A DNA stretch of 64,000 nt from Ichthyophis bannanicus (GCA_033557465.1 CM066040.1:146628-210627); one strand, 5' to 3'. Shown: positions 46,321-58,830, counted from the first letter of the stretch. Translations and numbers: made by a program. The notes: generated by a model not told the origin, from the sequence alone.

Positions 46321-49300
46321 TATAGAAACATAGAAAAATGATGACAGAAAATGACCAAATGGCCTATCTAGTCTATCCTTCCATATCAACAACTACAACA
46401 GTCCCCTTTTTTCCTTTAGAGATCCTCTGTGTTTGTCCCATGCTTTTTTGAATTCAGATACTGTCCTCATCTCTACCACCTCCACTGGGAGACTATTCTA
46501 CGGATCCTCCACTCTTCCGTAAAGAAATATTCCGCATATCACTCCTGAATCTATCCCCTTTCACCCTCATCCCATGTCCCACTGTAGCAGTACTTACTTT
46601 CAATCGAAAGAGGATTTCCCCCTGTGCATTTATGCCACGGAGGTATTTAAACGTCTCAGTCATATCACCTCTATCCGGCCTTTCCTCTTAATGTGTACAT
46701 ATTACGATCCTTAAGTCTGTCCACATATGCTTTTATAATGAAGACCACTAACCATTTTAGTAGCCACCCTCTGTATTGACTCCATCCTGTTTATATCCTT
46801 TTGAAGGTGCGGTCTCCAAAATTGCACACAATACTCCAAATGAGGCCGCACCAAAGACTTATACAGAGGCACTATCACCTCCTTTTTTTTGCTAGCCATT
46901 CCTCTCCGTAGGCACCCAAGCATCCTTCTAGCTTTTGCTATTGCCTTTTCTAGCCACTTTAAGATCATCAGATACAACCGTGCCTAGGTCCCGCTCTTCT
47001 TTAGTGAACAAAAGTACTTCACCCCCTATATTATATTGCTCCCTTGTATTGCTGCAGCCCAAATGCATGACCTTTCATTTTTTCACATCAAATCCCAGCT
47101 GCCAAATTCTAGACCATTCTTCAAGCTTAGCTAGATCCCTCCTCATGTTATCTACACCTTCCTGGGTGTCTACTCTATTGCAGATTTTGGTATCATCCAT
47201 AAAGAGGCAAACCTTACCCGACAGCCCTTCTGCTATATCACTAACAAAGATGTTAAAAAGAATTGGGCCAAGGACAGATCCCTGGGGCACACCACTGGTA
47301 ACTTCCTTCTCCTCAGAGTGAGCTCCATTTACCTGTACTCTTTGTCGCTCCCACTCAACCCAATTTTCTAACCCCAAACAGTAACTTTAGGGTCCATTCC
47401 TAGGGTGCTCAATTTGTTTATAAGTCACCTGTGAGGAAACAGTGTCAAAGGCTTTACTGAAATCTAAATCTAAATAAATCACATCTAGGTCTCTCCCTCG
47501 GTCCAACTTCTGGTAACACAGTCAAAGAAATAAATCAGATTTGTATGACAATACCTGACTCTGGTGAATACATGCTGCTTCGGATCCTGTAATCCTCTGG
47601 ACTCCAGAAACCTCACTATTTTCTCTTTCAGCAGCGTTTCCAATAATTTACTCACCACCAAAGTTAAACTAACCGGCCTGTAGTCTTCAACCTCATCCTT
47701 ATTTCCGCTGTTGTGTAAGGCACCATATGAGCCTCTCTCCAGTCCTTTGGCACCACTCCCGACTCCAACGAAGCAATGAAAAAGTCAGTCAGTCCCCAAG
47801 TTCCCTCAGTATTCTAGGGTGTATCCCATCCGGTCCCATCGCTTCGTCTACTTTAAGTTTAGCTAGTTTTGAACAATTTTCAGAAGACTGTGTTCGTGAG
47901 AGACGCCCTTCACTTCTGTTCCTGTTTGTGGGTGTTTTCTGAGGTCCTGTTTCTGGTTTCTTTATATCTGTGAACACAGAACAGAAATATTTGTTAAGCA
48001 ATTCTGCTTTATCTTCATCATCCCTACATATTCCTCCCCTTCACCCTTGAAGTCTGACAATACAACTTTTGCCCTTCCTCTTCTCACTAATATATTTGAA
48101 AAATGTCTTATCCTCCCCATTTTATTGCTTTGGCTATTTCCTTCTCTTTTTGAATCTTTGCTTTCCTGACTACTTTGCTAGCTTCTCTAAGTTTTTCCAA
48201 ATATAGTTGCCTGTCTTCCTCTCTCTTTGATCTCTTGTATTTCATGAATGCCTATCTCTTTTTCTTCACCTTTTCAGCTACTTCTTTCGAAAGCCATAGC
48301 GGTCTCCTTGTCCTTTTACCTTTATTTACCATTTTAACAAAAAGGTTGGTTGCCCTTAAAATATCCCTTTTCAGTTTTGCCCACTGTTTTTCTACATCCC
48401 CCAGCTGTTCCCATCCCGCTAACGACTCCCTGAGGTAATGGCCCATCTTGGCAAAGTTAGTTTTCCTAAAGTCTAAGACCCTTGCTTTTGAATGGATTCC
48501 AGCAGCCCTAGTCTTAATATTGAACCACACCATCTGGTGATCACTGGATGCAAAATGATCTCCCACTATAACATCAGAAACACTGAAACACTTTCAGCAT
48601 TGGTAAGCACCAAGTCCAATATGGTGCCTTCAGTGTAGGGTCTGTTAACAATTGTCTGAATAGTTCTCCCTGTAGAGAATCCAGGATCTCCTTACTTCTA
48701 GATGATACGGCAGCAGGAATGTGCCAATCGACATCTGGCATATTGAAATCCCCTATCAGTAGCATGTCCCCTTTCCTAGCAATACTGCATATGTCTTCAA
48801 TTAACTCTCTGTTCATTTCTTCCTCTTGTGAGGGAGGTCTCTATATCATGCCAATGCAAATAGATTTCTCTTTCCCTCTTTCTAGTTTAACCCACAGTGC
48901 CTCCTCTCTCCCTTCTAAGCTCTGTAATTCCAAAGCTATAATATTATTTTTTATATATAGTGCCACTCCTCCTCCCCTACTTCCTACCCTGTCCTTTCTG
49001 AATAAAGTATAGCCTGGTATAGTTACATCCCAGTCATGGTTTTCTGTGAACCATATTTCTGTAACTGCCACTAAATCCAAGTCAGCCACTCCCATCAAAG
49101 CTTCAACATCAGGTATCTTATTTCCCATGCTACGGGCATTTATGCTTTTCATATGTTACCCCTTTTACCCATTGACATAAAGGTATTTAATGTTTCACTT
49201 ACCTGGGGTCTGTCTTCATCCATCCCCAACAAATCTAGTTTAAAGCCCTCTTCAGTAGATTAGCCAGTCTACTACTGAAGATGAGATGGTCAGATGGACG

Positions 49301-49344
49301 CCATCTCTGCTCTGCAACCCTTGGAACAGTATCCCGTGGTCAAG
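46321..49344 (-). mobile_element. CR1 LINE, nearly complete, second insertion in LINE A
   Basis: Minus strand. The endonuclease is at 49152-48574: MKSINARSMGNKIPDVEALM, TEIWFTENHDWDV, GGGVALYIKN and LIGDFNMPDVDW. The linker is at 48566-48252. The RT is at 48001-46711: [50 protein letters not shown] (one base away from the usual FxDD) and RRMLGCLRRGM. The 3' end at 46321 reads, on the minus strand, GTCATTTTCTGTCATCATTT then CTATGTTTCTA. Several frameshifts split ORF2, and ORF1 was not found. Length of about 3.0 kb suggests a mildly 5'-truncated copy. Confidence 0.88.
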
Positions 49345-49430
49345 GAAACCATTTTAGTTATACTGTAAACCGCTTTGACTTTTGGAAAAAGCGGTATAGG
49401 AATATGTTTAAATAAATAAAATACAGAAAT
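49345..49430 (+). mobile_element. LINE A, segment 3 of 3 (3' tail)
   Basis: TATACTGTAAACCGCTTTGA, then AAAGCGGTATAGGAATATG, then TTTAAATAAATAAAATAC is the 3' tail type also carried by the SINEs here. It sits immediately beyond the second CR1 and so closes LINE A. Confidence 0.75.
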
Positions 49431-49842
49431 AAATTTTCAAAATGAAAATGGTATTTGTAACACATCCGAATCTACAATCAAAATATGAAAAAGCCATGAG
49501 CGATAAGCCTACCAGATGCTATCAAATTAAGTTACTATTGTCATTGGTGATTGGGGAATGTCCCAAAAGCCTTTAGGATTCTTTTAACTTGAGGTCAACC
49601 AGCTGGGGTTTCAGCACCTCAAAATAAGAAGTCACCTCTGCAGTATCACCCAACCCTAGCCCTTGCTTCAAAACCTTGGATGGTAGCCAACAGCTCAAAA
49701 ACAGTGGCTCAAAAACTAGTCTAAATTATATTTACAAAAAAAGGTTATTTATAAGCTGCTTTGCAGGCACATTTGGGTGCATATAGTTCTTACAAATCTT
49801 TGCTGAGCATTAGAACTGAGTATTTCACTGTTTACATTAAAG
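49431..49842. other. Unassigned AT-rich sequence
   Basis: No feature recognised. Confidence 0.4.
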
Positions 49843-50206
49843 CAGTAGTGTTCCAAGCCCCATGAACACCCAAGGCATGCGCCTTCCTACGACATGTTCC
49901 CGTTCTACCAGGCCCACAGCGTAACCAATGTGGCAAACTTAATAATATGGATGGCTTGCTATGCTGCCTCCACTCCAGGCCTGGAGGACTGTTCCCTCCT
50001 GGCCTAAAGTCTCATGAGTCACAAGACTTCGACCAAGAAGGATCAACCGCTGGGCCTGGAGCGGAGGCAGCGTAGCAAGCCACCCATGGCATTAAGATAG
50101 GCTTGCCACGCTGATTCCACCATTTGGGCCTGATATGGGTGCATCCCCCTCCTGATTGGCACCCGGGATGGGCCGCATCCTCAGCCCTGCCCTTGGTATG
50201 CCATTG
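49843..50206. mobile_element. hAT-like foldback MITE, copy 2, with target duplication
   Basis: The element begins CAGTAGTGTTCCAAG and ends CTTGGTATGCCATTG, an imperfect terminal inverted repeat. It is flanked by CATTAAAG (49835-49842) and CATTAGAG (50207-50214), an 8-bp duplication with one change, as expected of hAT. The interior is a long foldback in which GGCTTGCTATGCTGCCTCC pairs with GGAGGCAGCGTAGCAAGCC and inner blocks also pair. It is 364 bp and non-coding. Confidence 0.8.
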
Positions 50207-50214
50207 CATTAGAG

Positions 50215-51596
50215 TGATTCTATGAGTTACTTGTGCATCTTTATTAAGGTTACCATTTTTTTGCAGGCAAATCTGGAACATTTATCCTAAGTGGAAGCTT
50301 GTGGGGGGGGGGGAGGTGGAAGAGGGAATGATAGGGGGGACACTATCTTAGTTCCAGGTTTGAGCTACAAGGTGTGGAGGAGTGAAGGGGAGTTATTACT
50401 CTGTCCCCCCATCCAACTCATCACAGCAACAATATCACTTCCTGTAGACAAATCGACAGAGAAATTGAAACAGTGATTCATTTCCCTCCCTACTCTGCAA
50501 ATATACTGGGCATAAATTCTAAAAACGAATATATTCAAATCAATAAATTGAAAACCATTTTTATTCTACCCCTTTGTCCCAATTTCTGGAATTGGGGGAC
50601 AGGAGGCTGCCAAACAGGTAGGAACTGGGGACAGCTCTAAAACTGGGGATAATCCCTGAAAATTGAGGACATATGGTAACCGTAATCTCCATATTTCTTC
50701 TCGTAGATCTGACTCAGGCATTTTAAAGACATGCTGCCTGTTCCTGGCCTTCTTTGAAAAATGTGCAATCCCTCTCCTTTTCTTTCCACTCTGGGAGTCT
50801 TCCCTCTCATAAAGAATTTACAACAGGATTCAGCTATCCTTTGGTGTGTTTGTTAGGAGAATTCCCTTTTACGCACTGCTAGGTGTAGCTCACTGTAAAT
50901 TGCTCACATGTGGGGTTGCATATCCCTCCTAGGAACTCACAGATTCATCATTTCCTTTGTTGTCATGCTTCTCGAATTCCCTCTGTAACGCAGGTGCACT
51001 CTGCACACACTCCTTTACAACCCACTACACACTCCTTGAATCTATCCAAATCAGTACACTCCTCCATCTAACACATGCTCAAAGCTCAAATTACAGAGGG
51101 TCATACTTTTCTGGTACATACCAAATGGTACAGTCACTACATTATTAAAATTGCGTTTCCCATTAAAATAAACAGTGTCTCGATGGATCTCTTCAGAGAA
51201 CCTTTGTATATGTTTCTTGAAACAAGAAATAGAAAAAACAAAATATTTATAGAGAGCTTTGTCTGTAGCAGCTACAAACGGTATTACATTGCATTAGGTA
51301 AGATCTCTACATCCAGCACTGGAATTACAGCTAGGAAAAAGTTTTAGAAATTCAAAAAATGGAAAAAATATCATAGTTGATTGTTAGATCTCTTCCATTT
51401 GTAGAAATAATGACCAGCAAAACAAATGTTAGTGACTCATTACGTTTGCGGACAACCTTTCGTGAGCTATGCTCCTTTGATGTCCTGATAGCTCTCAAAA
51501 CTTAGCCATTGATATATTGAATTAATCTAGCAGTTCTCAGACCTGTCTTGGGAGAGCTCCAACCACGTCAGGCTTTCATAAAATAAATGTGCACGG
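50215..51596. other. Unassigned
   Basis: No gene or repeat recognised. A G run lies at about 50303-50313. Confidence 0.4.
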
Positions 51597-52862
51597 GATA
51601 GGAGGCAGTGTACTATTGTGGATCAGGAATTGATTAAAAAATAGAAAGCAGAGGGTAGGGCTAAATGGCCAATTTTCCCAGGGGAGAAAGGTGAATGATG
51701 GAGTACCCCAGGGATCTGTGCTGGGTCCACTGGAAATGGGAATGAGTGATGTGATCAAATTTGCAGATGACACCAAATTATTTAAAGTTGCAAGAGGACC
51801 TTGATAAATTTGAAGGACTGAACAATCAAATGGTAGACAAAATTTAATGTGGACAAGTGCAAAGTTATGCAACTAGGAAAAAACAACCCAAACTATGGTT
51901 CCATGATGCAAGGTTTCACATTAGGAACCACCACCCAGGAAAAAAGAGTTAGGCGTCATCATAGATAATACGTTGAAACCCTCCGCCCAGTGTGCAGCGG
52001 TGGCCAAGAGAGCAAATAGACTGCTAGGTATCATAGGAAAAATGAATGGAAAATAAAACAAAGGATATTATAATGCCTCTGTATCGTTCCATGGTGCAAC
52101 TGTACTTTGAATATTGTGTACAATTCTGGTCACCATATCTTAAAAAAGATATAGGGGCTTGTTTACAAAGCTGCGGTAGCGGTTCGCGATCGTTATTGGA
52201 TTTCAATGGGGCCGTGATCGTTATCGGATTTCAATGGGGCCGCGGCTCCGATAACGACCGCGAACTGCTACCGCGGCTTTGTAAACAAGCCCCATAGTGT
52301 TGTTAGAAAAGGTACAGAGAAGAGCCACCAAAATGGTAAAGGGGATGGAAGGATACCCCTAAGATGAAAGGCTTAAAAGATTAGGGTTCTTCAATCTGGA
52401 AAAGAGACAGCTGAGGGGAGATATGAGAGAGGTCTATAAATTAATGAATGGAGTAGAATGGGTAAACACAGACAGGTTATTTACTCCATCAAAAAGTAGA
52501 AAGAACTAGGGGGACATGCAATGAAGCTACAATGTAAACCCATTTAAGACTAATAAGAGAAAATATTTTTTCACTCAACGCGTAATCAATTTCTGGAATT
52601 CATTACGAGAGGATGTAGTAAAAGCTGTTAGTGTAGTGGGTTTAAAAAAAGTTTTGGACAAGTTTCTGGAGGAAAGGTCCATAAACCATTATTAAACAGT
52701 ACCCAGGAAATCCACTGCTTACCCTGTGACAAACATTGCAGAACCTATGTACCCTTTTGGGAACCTGCCAGGTACTTGTGACCTGGAATGGCCACTGTTT
52801 GAAACAGGATACTGGGCTTGATGGACCTTGGTCTGACCCAGTATGTCATTTCTTGTGTTCTT
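51597..52862 (+). mobile_element. CR1 LINE, 5'-truncated
   Basis: From about 51597 it carries a degenerate [12 protein letters not shown] near 51700, FADDTKLF near 51760, and a WSKFNVDKCKVMQLG-like region near 51840. It continues through the CR1 3' region to TGGGCTTGATGGACCTTGG, then GACCCAGTATGTCATTTC and TTGTGTTCTTATGA at 52862. Internal deletions relative to 28478-29759 are visible around 51740 and 51790. A MITE interrupts it at 52154. Confidence 0.85.
52154..52293. mobile_element. 140-bp PIF/Harbinger-type MITE
   Basis: Ends GGGGCTTGTTTACAAAGC and its inverse, flanked on both sides by ATA (52151-52153, 52294-52296), a 3-bp duplication as in Harbinger. The arms continue with GGTAGC, CGCGATCGTTATTGGA and their near-inverse (CCGATAACGACCGCG). 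The central TTTCAATGGGGCCG word is present twice. The uninterrupted CR1 site is known from the other copies here (GATATAGTGTTG). Confidence 0.88.
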
Positions 52863-54034
52863 ATGATATGTTCTTGCATATAATGAAGGTAGCATATGCA
52901 AATCTTTCTCCTGCTTACTTGTAGTAGGGCAACAATCTGGAGTCTGCTACTAATCTGCTTGTTGTTTTTTTTAAGGTGATAGGTCTGGGTGCCCATCACT
53001 TCCAGTGGGTGTTACCATCTTGAATTTTGGAAGGAGACAGGGCTTTATTTCTCCTGGAACAGTATAGAACTGGCACTTCTTAAGAAACTGAAGTGAAGCT
53101 GGACCTGATTCACCCAGCTGTAGATCCTAGAAACCAACCCTGCCTTGTCAATAGGGACTGCCAGACCCCATCAGCTGACGATCATGGGCACACAGCTTTC
53201 AAGCAGTGTTTCTGGAGCCTCCTAGCTGGATGCAGTCCTTACAGTAGTCTTTATGCTGCTTGGCAGGCTGGAGATACACAGCGCAAAGAGTTTATTTTAT
53301 CTTTCAGGCTTTAGTCTTGGAATTATATTTCAGGCGTCATTGAAAGGGGAAACTCAGACCTCTCTCACACCTCTTCCCTTAAACGTTAGGGTCACTGATA
53401 CAATATTAATAACAATTGGCAAAAAGCACTGACAAGAAACTATGTTACATACAGCTTACTCGTGGTCCTTTCTCCACTTGGTACAATCAGATTACTTCTT
53501 TCTTCCATTCTCTCTATGGAAGTTAAATTCAAGTCTCTTCACTCTTTCACCTCTAATACTTATTGTGGCTTTTCCATGAGTGGGGGCCTATTATTACTCT
53601 TTACCAGAGTGTCTGGAGCTGGTGGTGGTGTAAGTCCCTGAAACTGTCCTGGATTCACTCCTTGCTCTGATGTCATTGTTCACTGAAAAGCTTCTGGATT
53701 CCTCCCTCCTTTACAGCAGGTAGTCTCTGTAGATGCTGGTCCTCAAGGCTCAGATGTTCCTTGATACTAGAGATGTCTTGTACTTGGAGCTTCTTCTGCG
53801 TCTCTGGGAGTAGATGGCTTCTGGATCACTCTTGTTGAACCAGGGAGGGGTGTTGGCAGGTTTTGTACAGTCACTCCTTTTTCCCTCGCTCTCTACTCTT
53901 CTGTTCCTATGCCTATGGCTCCTCCTAAAAAGGAATGAGGAGCTACAGTTTGACCATTCTCAGCTGCCCCTCCCCAAGGGGCAGACACCTTACTCCAGCA
54001 TGGTGCAGTAGCTTTGTGCCAAAAAACAGAGTTC
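52863..54034. other. Unassigned
   Basis: No recognisable coding, RNA or repeat feature on either strand. Confidence 0.35.
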
Positions 54035-54040
54035 TACCTT

Positions 54041-55075
54041 TACACCTGGGGAATTCTGTGCAAAAACAGATTAAAGTTCTGCGCAACAGTATTTAAAATT
54101 TTGTAACTCTATTTGTCAAAATAACACAACATAACTGGTGTCCTTTAGACCATAATAAATTAAACTACAATACAGAAAAAATGCTTTTATTCTCAGAGAT
54201 TCAGAAGTTTTAGGATATGGAGGAGAATTCCACAAGAACTGCTATAATATGCCTGATAACTAGTGGTCTTGGAGTTTGCTAATACTGGCAGTAACACAAT
54301 GATGTCTATTGCCTGTAAGGTGGAGATAGGGTGCCTGTGTGTGTATATTGCAGAGGTGGGGTGCCTGTGTGTGTGTGTATTTCTGGGTGCGTGTGTGTGT
54401 TGGGTGCTGAGGTGGGTTGGCTCTCTGTGTGTGTGTATTTCTGGGGTGCCTGTGTGTGTGTTGTGCAGAGGTGGGGTGCCTGTGTGTGTGTGTATTTCTG
54501 GGGTGCCTGTGTGTGTGTGGTGCAGAGGTGGGGTGCCTGTGTGTGTGTGCGCGCGCGCATGTTTGGGGATTTGTGGGGTGCCTGCGTGTGTGTGGTGCAG
54601 AGGTGGGGTGCCTGTGTGTGTGTGTGCGTGCGCGCGCGCGCGCATGTTTGGGGATTTGTGGGGTGCCTGCTTGTGTGTGGTGCAGAGGTGGGGTGCCTGT
54701 GTGTGTGTGTGTGCGTGCGCGCGCATGTTTGGGGATTTGTGGGGTGCCTGAGTGTGTGTGGTGCAGAGGTGGGGTGCCTGTGTGTGTGTGTGCGCGCGCG
54801 CATGTTTGGGGATTTGTGGGGTGCCTGTGTGTGTGTGGTGCAGAGGTGGGGTGCCTGTGTGTGTGTGTATTTCTGGGGTGCCTGTGTGTGTGTGGTGCAG
54901 AGGTGGGGTGCCTGTGTGTGTGTGTGTGTGCGCGCGTGCATGTTTGGGGATTTGTGGTGTGCCTGCGTGTGTGTGGTGCAGAGGTGGGGTGCCTGTGTGT
55001 GTGTGTGTGTGCGCGCGCGCATGTTTGGGGATTTGTGGGGTGCCTGCGTGTGTGTGGTGCAGAGGTGGGGTGCCT

Positions 55076-55106
<31 letters not shown>

Positions 55107-55620
55107 TGTTTGGGGATTTGTGGGGTGCCTGCGTGCGTGTGGAGGGAGAGCGGTGCACTTTTTACACATACACATTGTGCCCTTTACTTCCCATGCATTC
55201 ATCTCTTCACCCTCCAAACCCTTACACTCTTCCCTTGACCCTCCCCACTCCAACCTCTCTCCTGCTATCCCTTCCCACCCCCAGCTCGGTTTCCCTTCCC
55301 AGACTCTCCCCTTTAACCCCCCTCCTTGCACCAACCCCCTGCCCTTCAGTCCCCCACCATTCATTAGTTAGTAAAACCTACTGTTCCTTTAATTTATTCA
55401 GCTTTCTGTGCAGCAAATGCTCTAACCTGTCTTTTGCAGGCTGTGCAGATACCAGCCCCGTTCTACACGTCTGCCCCTGGGGCTTGGGATCTCCATAGGC
55501 AGACACTGGCTCTCCCAGCGTGATCGTGGCCCTTGGCCAAATTCTGCAGGCCATTGTAAAATTTGGCAGAGAGGGGAATTTTGTACAAATTCTAAATTGT
55601 GCAGAATTCTCCTAGGAGTA
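54041..55620. mobile_element. TIR element filled by a TG/CG-rich minisatellite
   Basis: The left end TACACCTGGGGAATTCTGTG and the right end (inward) TACTCCTAGGAGAATTCTGC form a terminal inverted repeat of about 22 bp. Flanks TACCTT (54035-54040) and TACCTT (55621-55626) are an exact direct repeat of at least 6 bp. No transposase; 1.58 kb, half of it minisatellite. The superfamily is uncertain; a hAT-like origin is a guess. Confidence 0.7.
54330..55145. repeat. Composite minisatellite, ~60- and ~90-bp units with (TG)n(CG)n
   Basis: Unit: GGTGCAGAGGTGGGGTGCC, (TG)n, then either TATTTCTGGGGTGCC, or CGCGCGCATGTTTGGGG plus ATTTGTGGGGTGCC. Around ten units. The alternating TG/CG tracts are classic Z-DNA-prone sequence. 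Frames stay open for up to 352 codons on both strands because the unit lacks stops; these are not genes. Confidence 0.9.
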
Positions 55621-55639
55621 TACCTTTGAGAGTGGGTAA

Positions 55640-55996
55640 ATAGGTCTTGCATTTCCCTCCCAGAGGAGTCTCCTCCCAGGAGAATTTGACAACTGCATCC
55701 CCTAGAGCTCCAAGACACCCCCATACCATCCACATTCCCAGACGAACTTATAGCATATCAACAACACACCAAGTTGATACTCAAACCCATGGCGTGATTG
55801 TTTTCTATGCATCCTCTTTGATTATGATTCCATGTAGTAAGTTTTGTAAATAGTTACCCCTGTTATCCAAGTTTTTGTTCCCTGTTATCTGTAAACTCAT
55901 ACATGTTATCTGTACTGAGCATTTTGTTCCATGTAAACCGTGCTGATGCCAAATAGTGTGGTATATAAGAGAATGTAAATAAATAAATAAATAAAT
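55640..55996 (+). mobile_element. LINE 3' UTR fragment
   Basis: The end TTCCATGTAAACCGTGCTGA, then AGTGTGGTATATAAGAG, then AATGTAAATAAATAAATAAA is the LINE tail shared with the SINE at 45126-45412. The upstream ~300 bp are AT-rich and non-coding. Confidence 0.6.
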
Positions 55997-57230
55997 CCTG
56001 TCCAAACTATATTGTAGTATTCTAGTAGGGATACTGGATGGTGCCACTGCTCAAAATAGTGACATCAAATAAGTCTCTGTATAGCTATAAACCCAAGATC
56101 ATCTCTGCATCCCCCACCTAAGCACAATCATCTGCACTGTCCCCAGAAGTAAGAAATTGGCTTGAGGTTACAGCAAATCCCATTGTACCTGCTGGCAGTT
56201 AAATAGGCACCACTAATCTCGAGAGATTAATTTATGAGGAAATGGCCCAGAGAGGTACAAGAAGTTGTCAATCTGATAGCTCATTTCCTTCCAATGCTTT
56301 TGAATATTTTGCTGTTTTCACTTTTAAATTGAGGATTTTAACATAAAAGGTCAACACAGCAGAGTGGACATTTGCTTATGAGTAGAGTGGGGTTTATTGT
56401 ATTTGTCCAATGTATCCCAGTGAACGTCTTCGTGTACTCTCTGTGGTTGGCAGCCTAAAACACTACCCCAGTAGACTCAGGATACATAGTCACTGTGGAT
56501 ATTCTCAAAACCTGACCAGAACAGGCTTGAGAAACTCTGAGTTAGTTCAATAAGAAAAAAAAGTACTGCCTATGTTTTGTTTGTTGACTCTTATATCAGC
56601 AAGAAATTGAAAAAATATTGAATCTTTTAAAGAAACTTTAAGAAAAAGCCAGCATATTTTGATTATTGGACAGCTATGAAAAATTTTGACTGCATGATAC
56701 CTTGTGCCAGGAAAATGAATAAGCTCAACTATGTTTAATATAAACTGTTAAGAGGGGGGGAAAAAGAAGTGAGTTTAGATTAGGATCTTTTACAGTGTTA
56801 ACTGTGCAATGAAACTATGGAGCCTTGTACTATCTGTGCTCTCGGATTTTCTGTGTTCTCTGTGGAAACTTGAAATAAGTAACGATTATGAAAAAGGAGA
56901 CATTCCTTTTCTGAACTTTGTCAGTCTTTATTGGAATACCTTATAGAGACCATAGCCAATAATGCTTTTATTCAATTAATTTTTGACATGCAAATAGAAT
57001 ATCCCGTGTTTCTTATGCTAGAAGATTTCAATATGTAGACTGGCAACATGTAGCTCAGAGAACAATTCTTATTAGGTGTATATTGTTGAAGTGATAGTGC
57101 TGATTAAGGAAGCCTCATCTGTCTGTTTGTCCATCTATACACATAGGTTCGTTTATGCTATGCGTCCCATAGAGGAAACTCACACATGGTGCTGTGAAGA
57201 ACAGCAGTGGCTGCTGGCAGGGACCCCATC
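55997..57230. other. Unassigned AT-rich sequence
   Basis: No gene or repeat recognised. Confidence 0.4.
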
Positions 57231-57339
57231 TACTGCCAACAGAGGAGTGCCCGAGGCCATGCCGATCAGGTCCGGCTCCACCCCCCCCCCTCCACCGCTC
57301 CCTCCTCCGTTCCATTCATGCAAACCGCATGATCCTCCC

Positions 57340-57745
57340 CTCCCATCCCAAGCCCACCTGGAATCTACCCGCTCCTCCGCTTTCTTTTTCCGCGGCCCCC
57401 GACTCTAGAAACTCACTCCCCCCAGCCCTCCGCCTTGAGCCATCCTTTAAAACCTTCAAAACCCATTTGAAAACCCACCTCTTCTGTACAGCCTTCGACC
57501 TTTCTGTTGCCCCAGTCTCCTCTCTCTCCCCTCCCCCGATGATGCTTATTAGTCTGTTCCTTCCTTTTACCTTTCTGCTTCTCATCTGTCCTTCCAGCTC
57601 CTACTCTACTCTTTCTTATTAAAACATATTGGCATTCCTTTCCTTTCTTTAGCAGCTTTTGCTGTTTTTTTTTTTTTGTAAACTGCTCAGACGCTGTTAT
57701 GATGGGCGGTATATCAAGCTTCTAATATATATAAACATAAACATG
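57340..57745 (+). mobile_element. LINE 3' end (C-terminus and UTR)
   Basis: A frame with RNSLPPALRLEPSFKTFKTH and LKTHLF matches the C-terminal tail of L2-like LINEs. The UTR ends with TTTTTGTAAACTGCTCAGAC and GATGGGCGGTATATCAAG, a variant of the TGTAAACC...GCGGTATA tail theme. Confidence 0.65.
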
Positions 57746-57819
57746 CCTGCAGCCAAACCTGTCCAAACCACACAAAAAAGCCCAAAGCCCCAGCAACAGC
57801 CTAAATTAATTTTTCCACC

Positions 57820-58350
57820 AGCTCAGTTTGCTCATATTACCCTTCTTCTCAAGTCACTTCATTGGCTTCCTATCCGTTTCTGCATCCAGTTCAAGCTTCT
57901 CCTGCTGACTATAAGTGCATTCACTCTGCAGTTCCTCACTACCTTTCCTCTCTTATCTCTCCCTACACCCCTTCTCGGGAACTCCGCTCTTCTGGCAAAT
58001 CACTTCTATCTGTGCCCTTCTCTTCTATTGCAAACTCCAGACTTTGCTCCTTTTACCTTGCTGCATCTTACACATGGAACAAACTATTTCTGTATGTCAG
58101 GCGCCTTCTCTGACTCTTCAAATCCAGGCTGAAAACTCACCTCTTCAGGTGAGTCAAGATCCACAAGCAGTAGTGATCTCCTTCGTGTTTCCTTACCATT
58201 CCCCCTAGATGTATCCCATATCTACAGCTACTGTGTTGTCTGTCTTGATTAGATTGTAAGCTCTGATGAGCAGGGACCATCTCTTACATGTGTCTGTGCA
58301 GTGCTGCGTACGTCTTATAGCGCTATACAAATACTCAGTAGTAGTAGAAC
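57820..58350 (+). mobile_element. L2 LINE 3' fragment
   Basis: Encodes [20 protein letters not shown] and neighbouring L2 C-terminal blocks in shifted frames. It ends GATTAGATTGTAAGCTCTG, then GCAGTGCTGCGTACGTC, TATAGCGCTATACAAATAC and AGTAGTAGTAG, the L2 3' signature. Confidence 0.88.
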
Positions 58351-58830
58351 TACGAGTCCCTGTATGCAATGGGGTACATCTAGGGTTGCCAACTTTTTGA
58401 AAGAGAAAAACCCACCATCAGGGGCTAGCGATGCTCCGCCCATGCTCAATCCTGCCCCGCCCTTGTCCCGCCCCATCCCACCCCCATCCCAACTTTGTCA
58501 CACTCCCTGTCCTGCCCCCTGCCCCCAAAAATTAATTGCAGAGAGGGCAATGTGCATACTGAACAAGCAAGATTGCTACATGTTATTAAACAGAAATTCC
58601 ATACTAATAGGAATACCCAGCATTGGTTGTACATGCAGTGTAACATCAGATAAATAAGAGATGCAGTTCCCCATACTGTGTAAAATATAAAGATAGCACA
58701 AAGTCCAATTACTAAATTGAAAATAAAATTATTTTTTCTACCTTTCTGGTCTGACCATTTTATTCTGTGATCATGCTGGTACCCGATGTGAGGTTTCTGC
58801 TTTCCTGTCTTCTCTTAGCTCTCTTTCTAT

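Noticed and set aside
54193..55498. Open frames of 250-350 codons on both strands
   Set aside because: They overlap in several frames on both strands, consist of cysteine/valine or histidine/threonine repeats, and coincide exactly with the TG/CG minisatellite.
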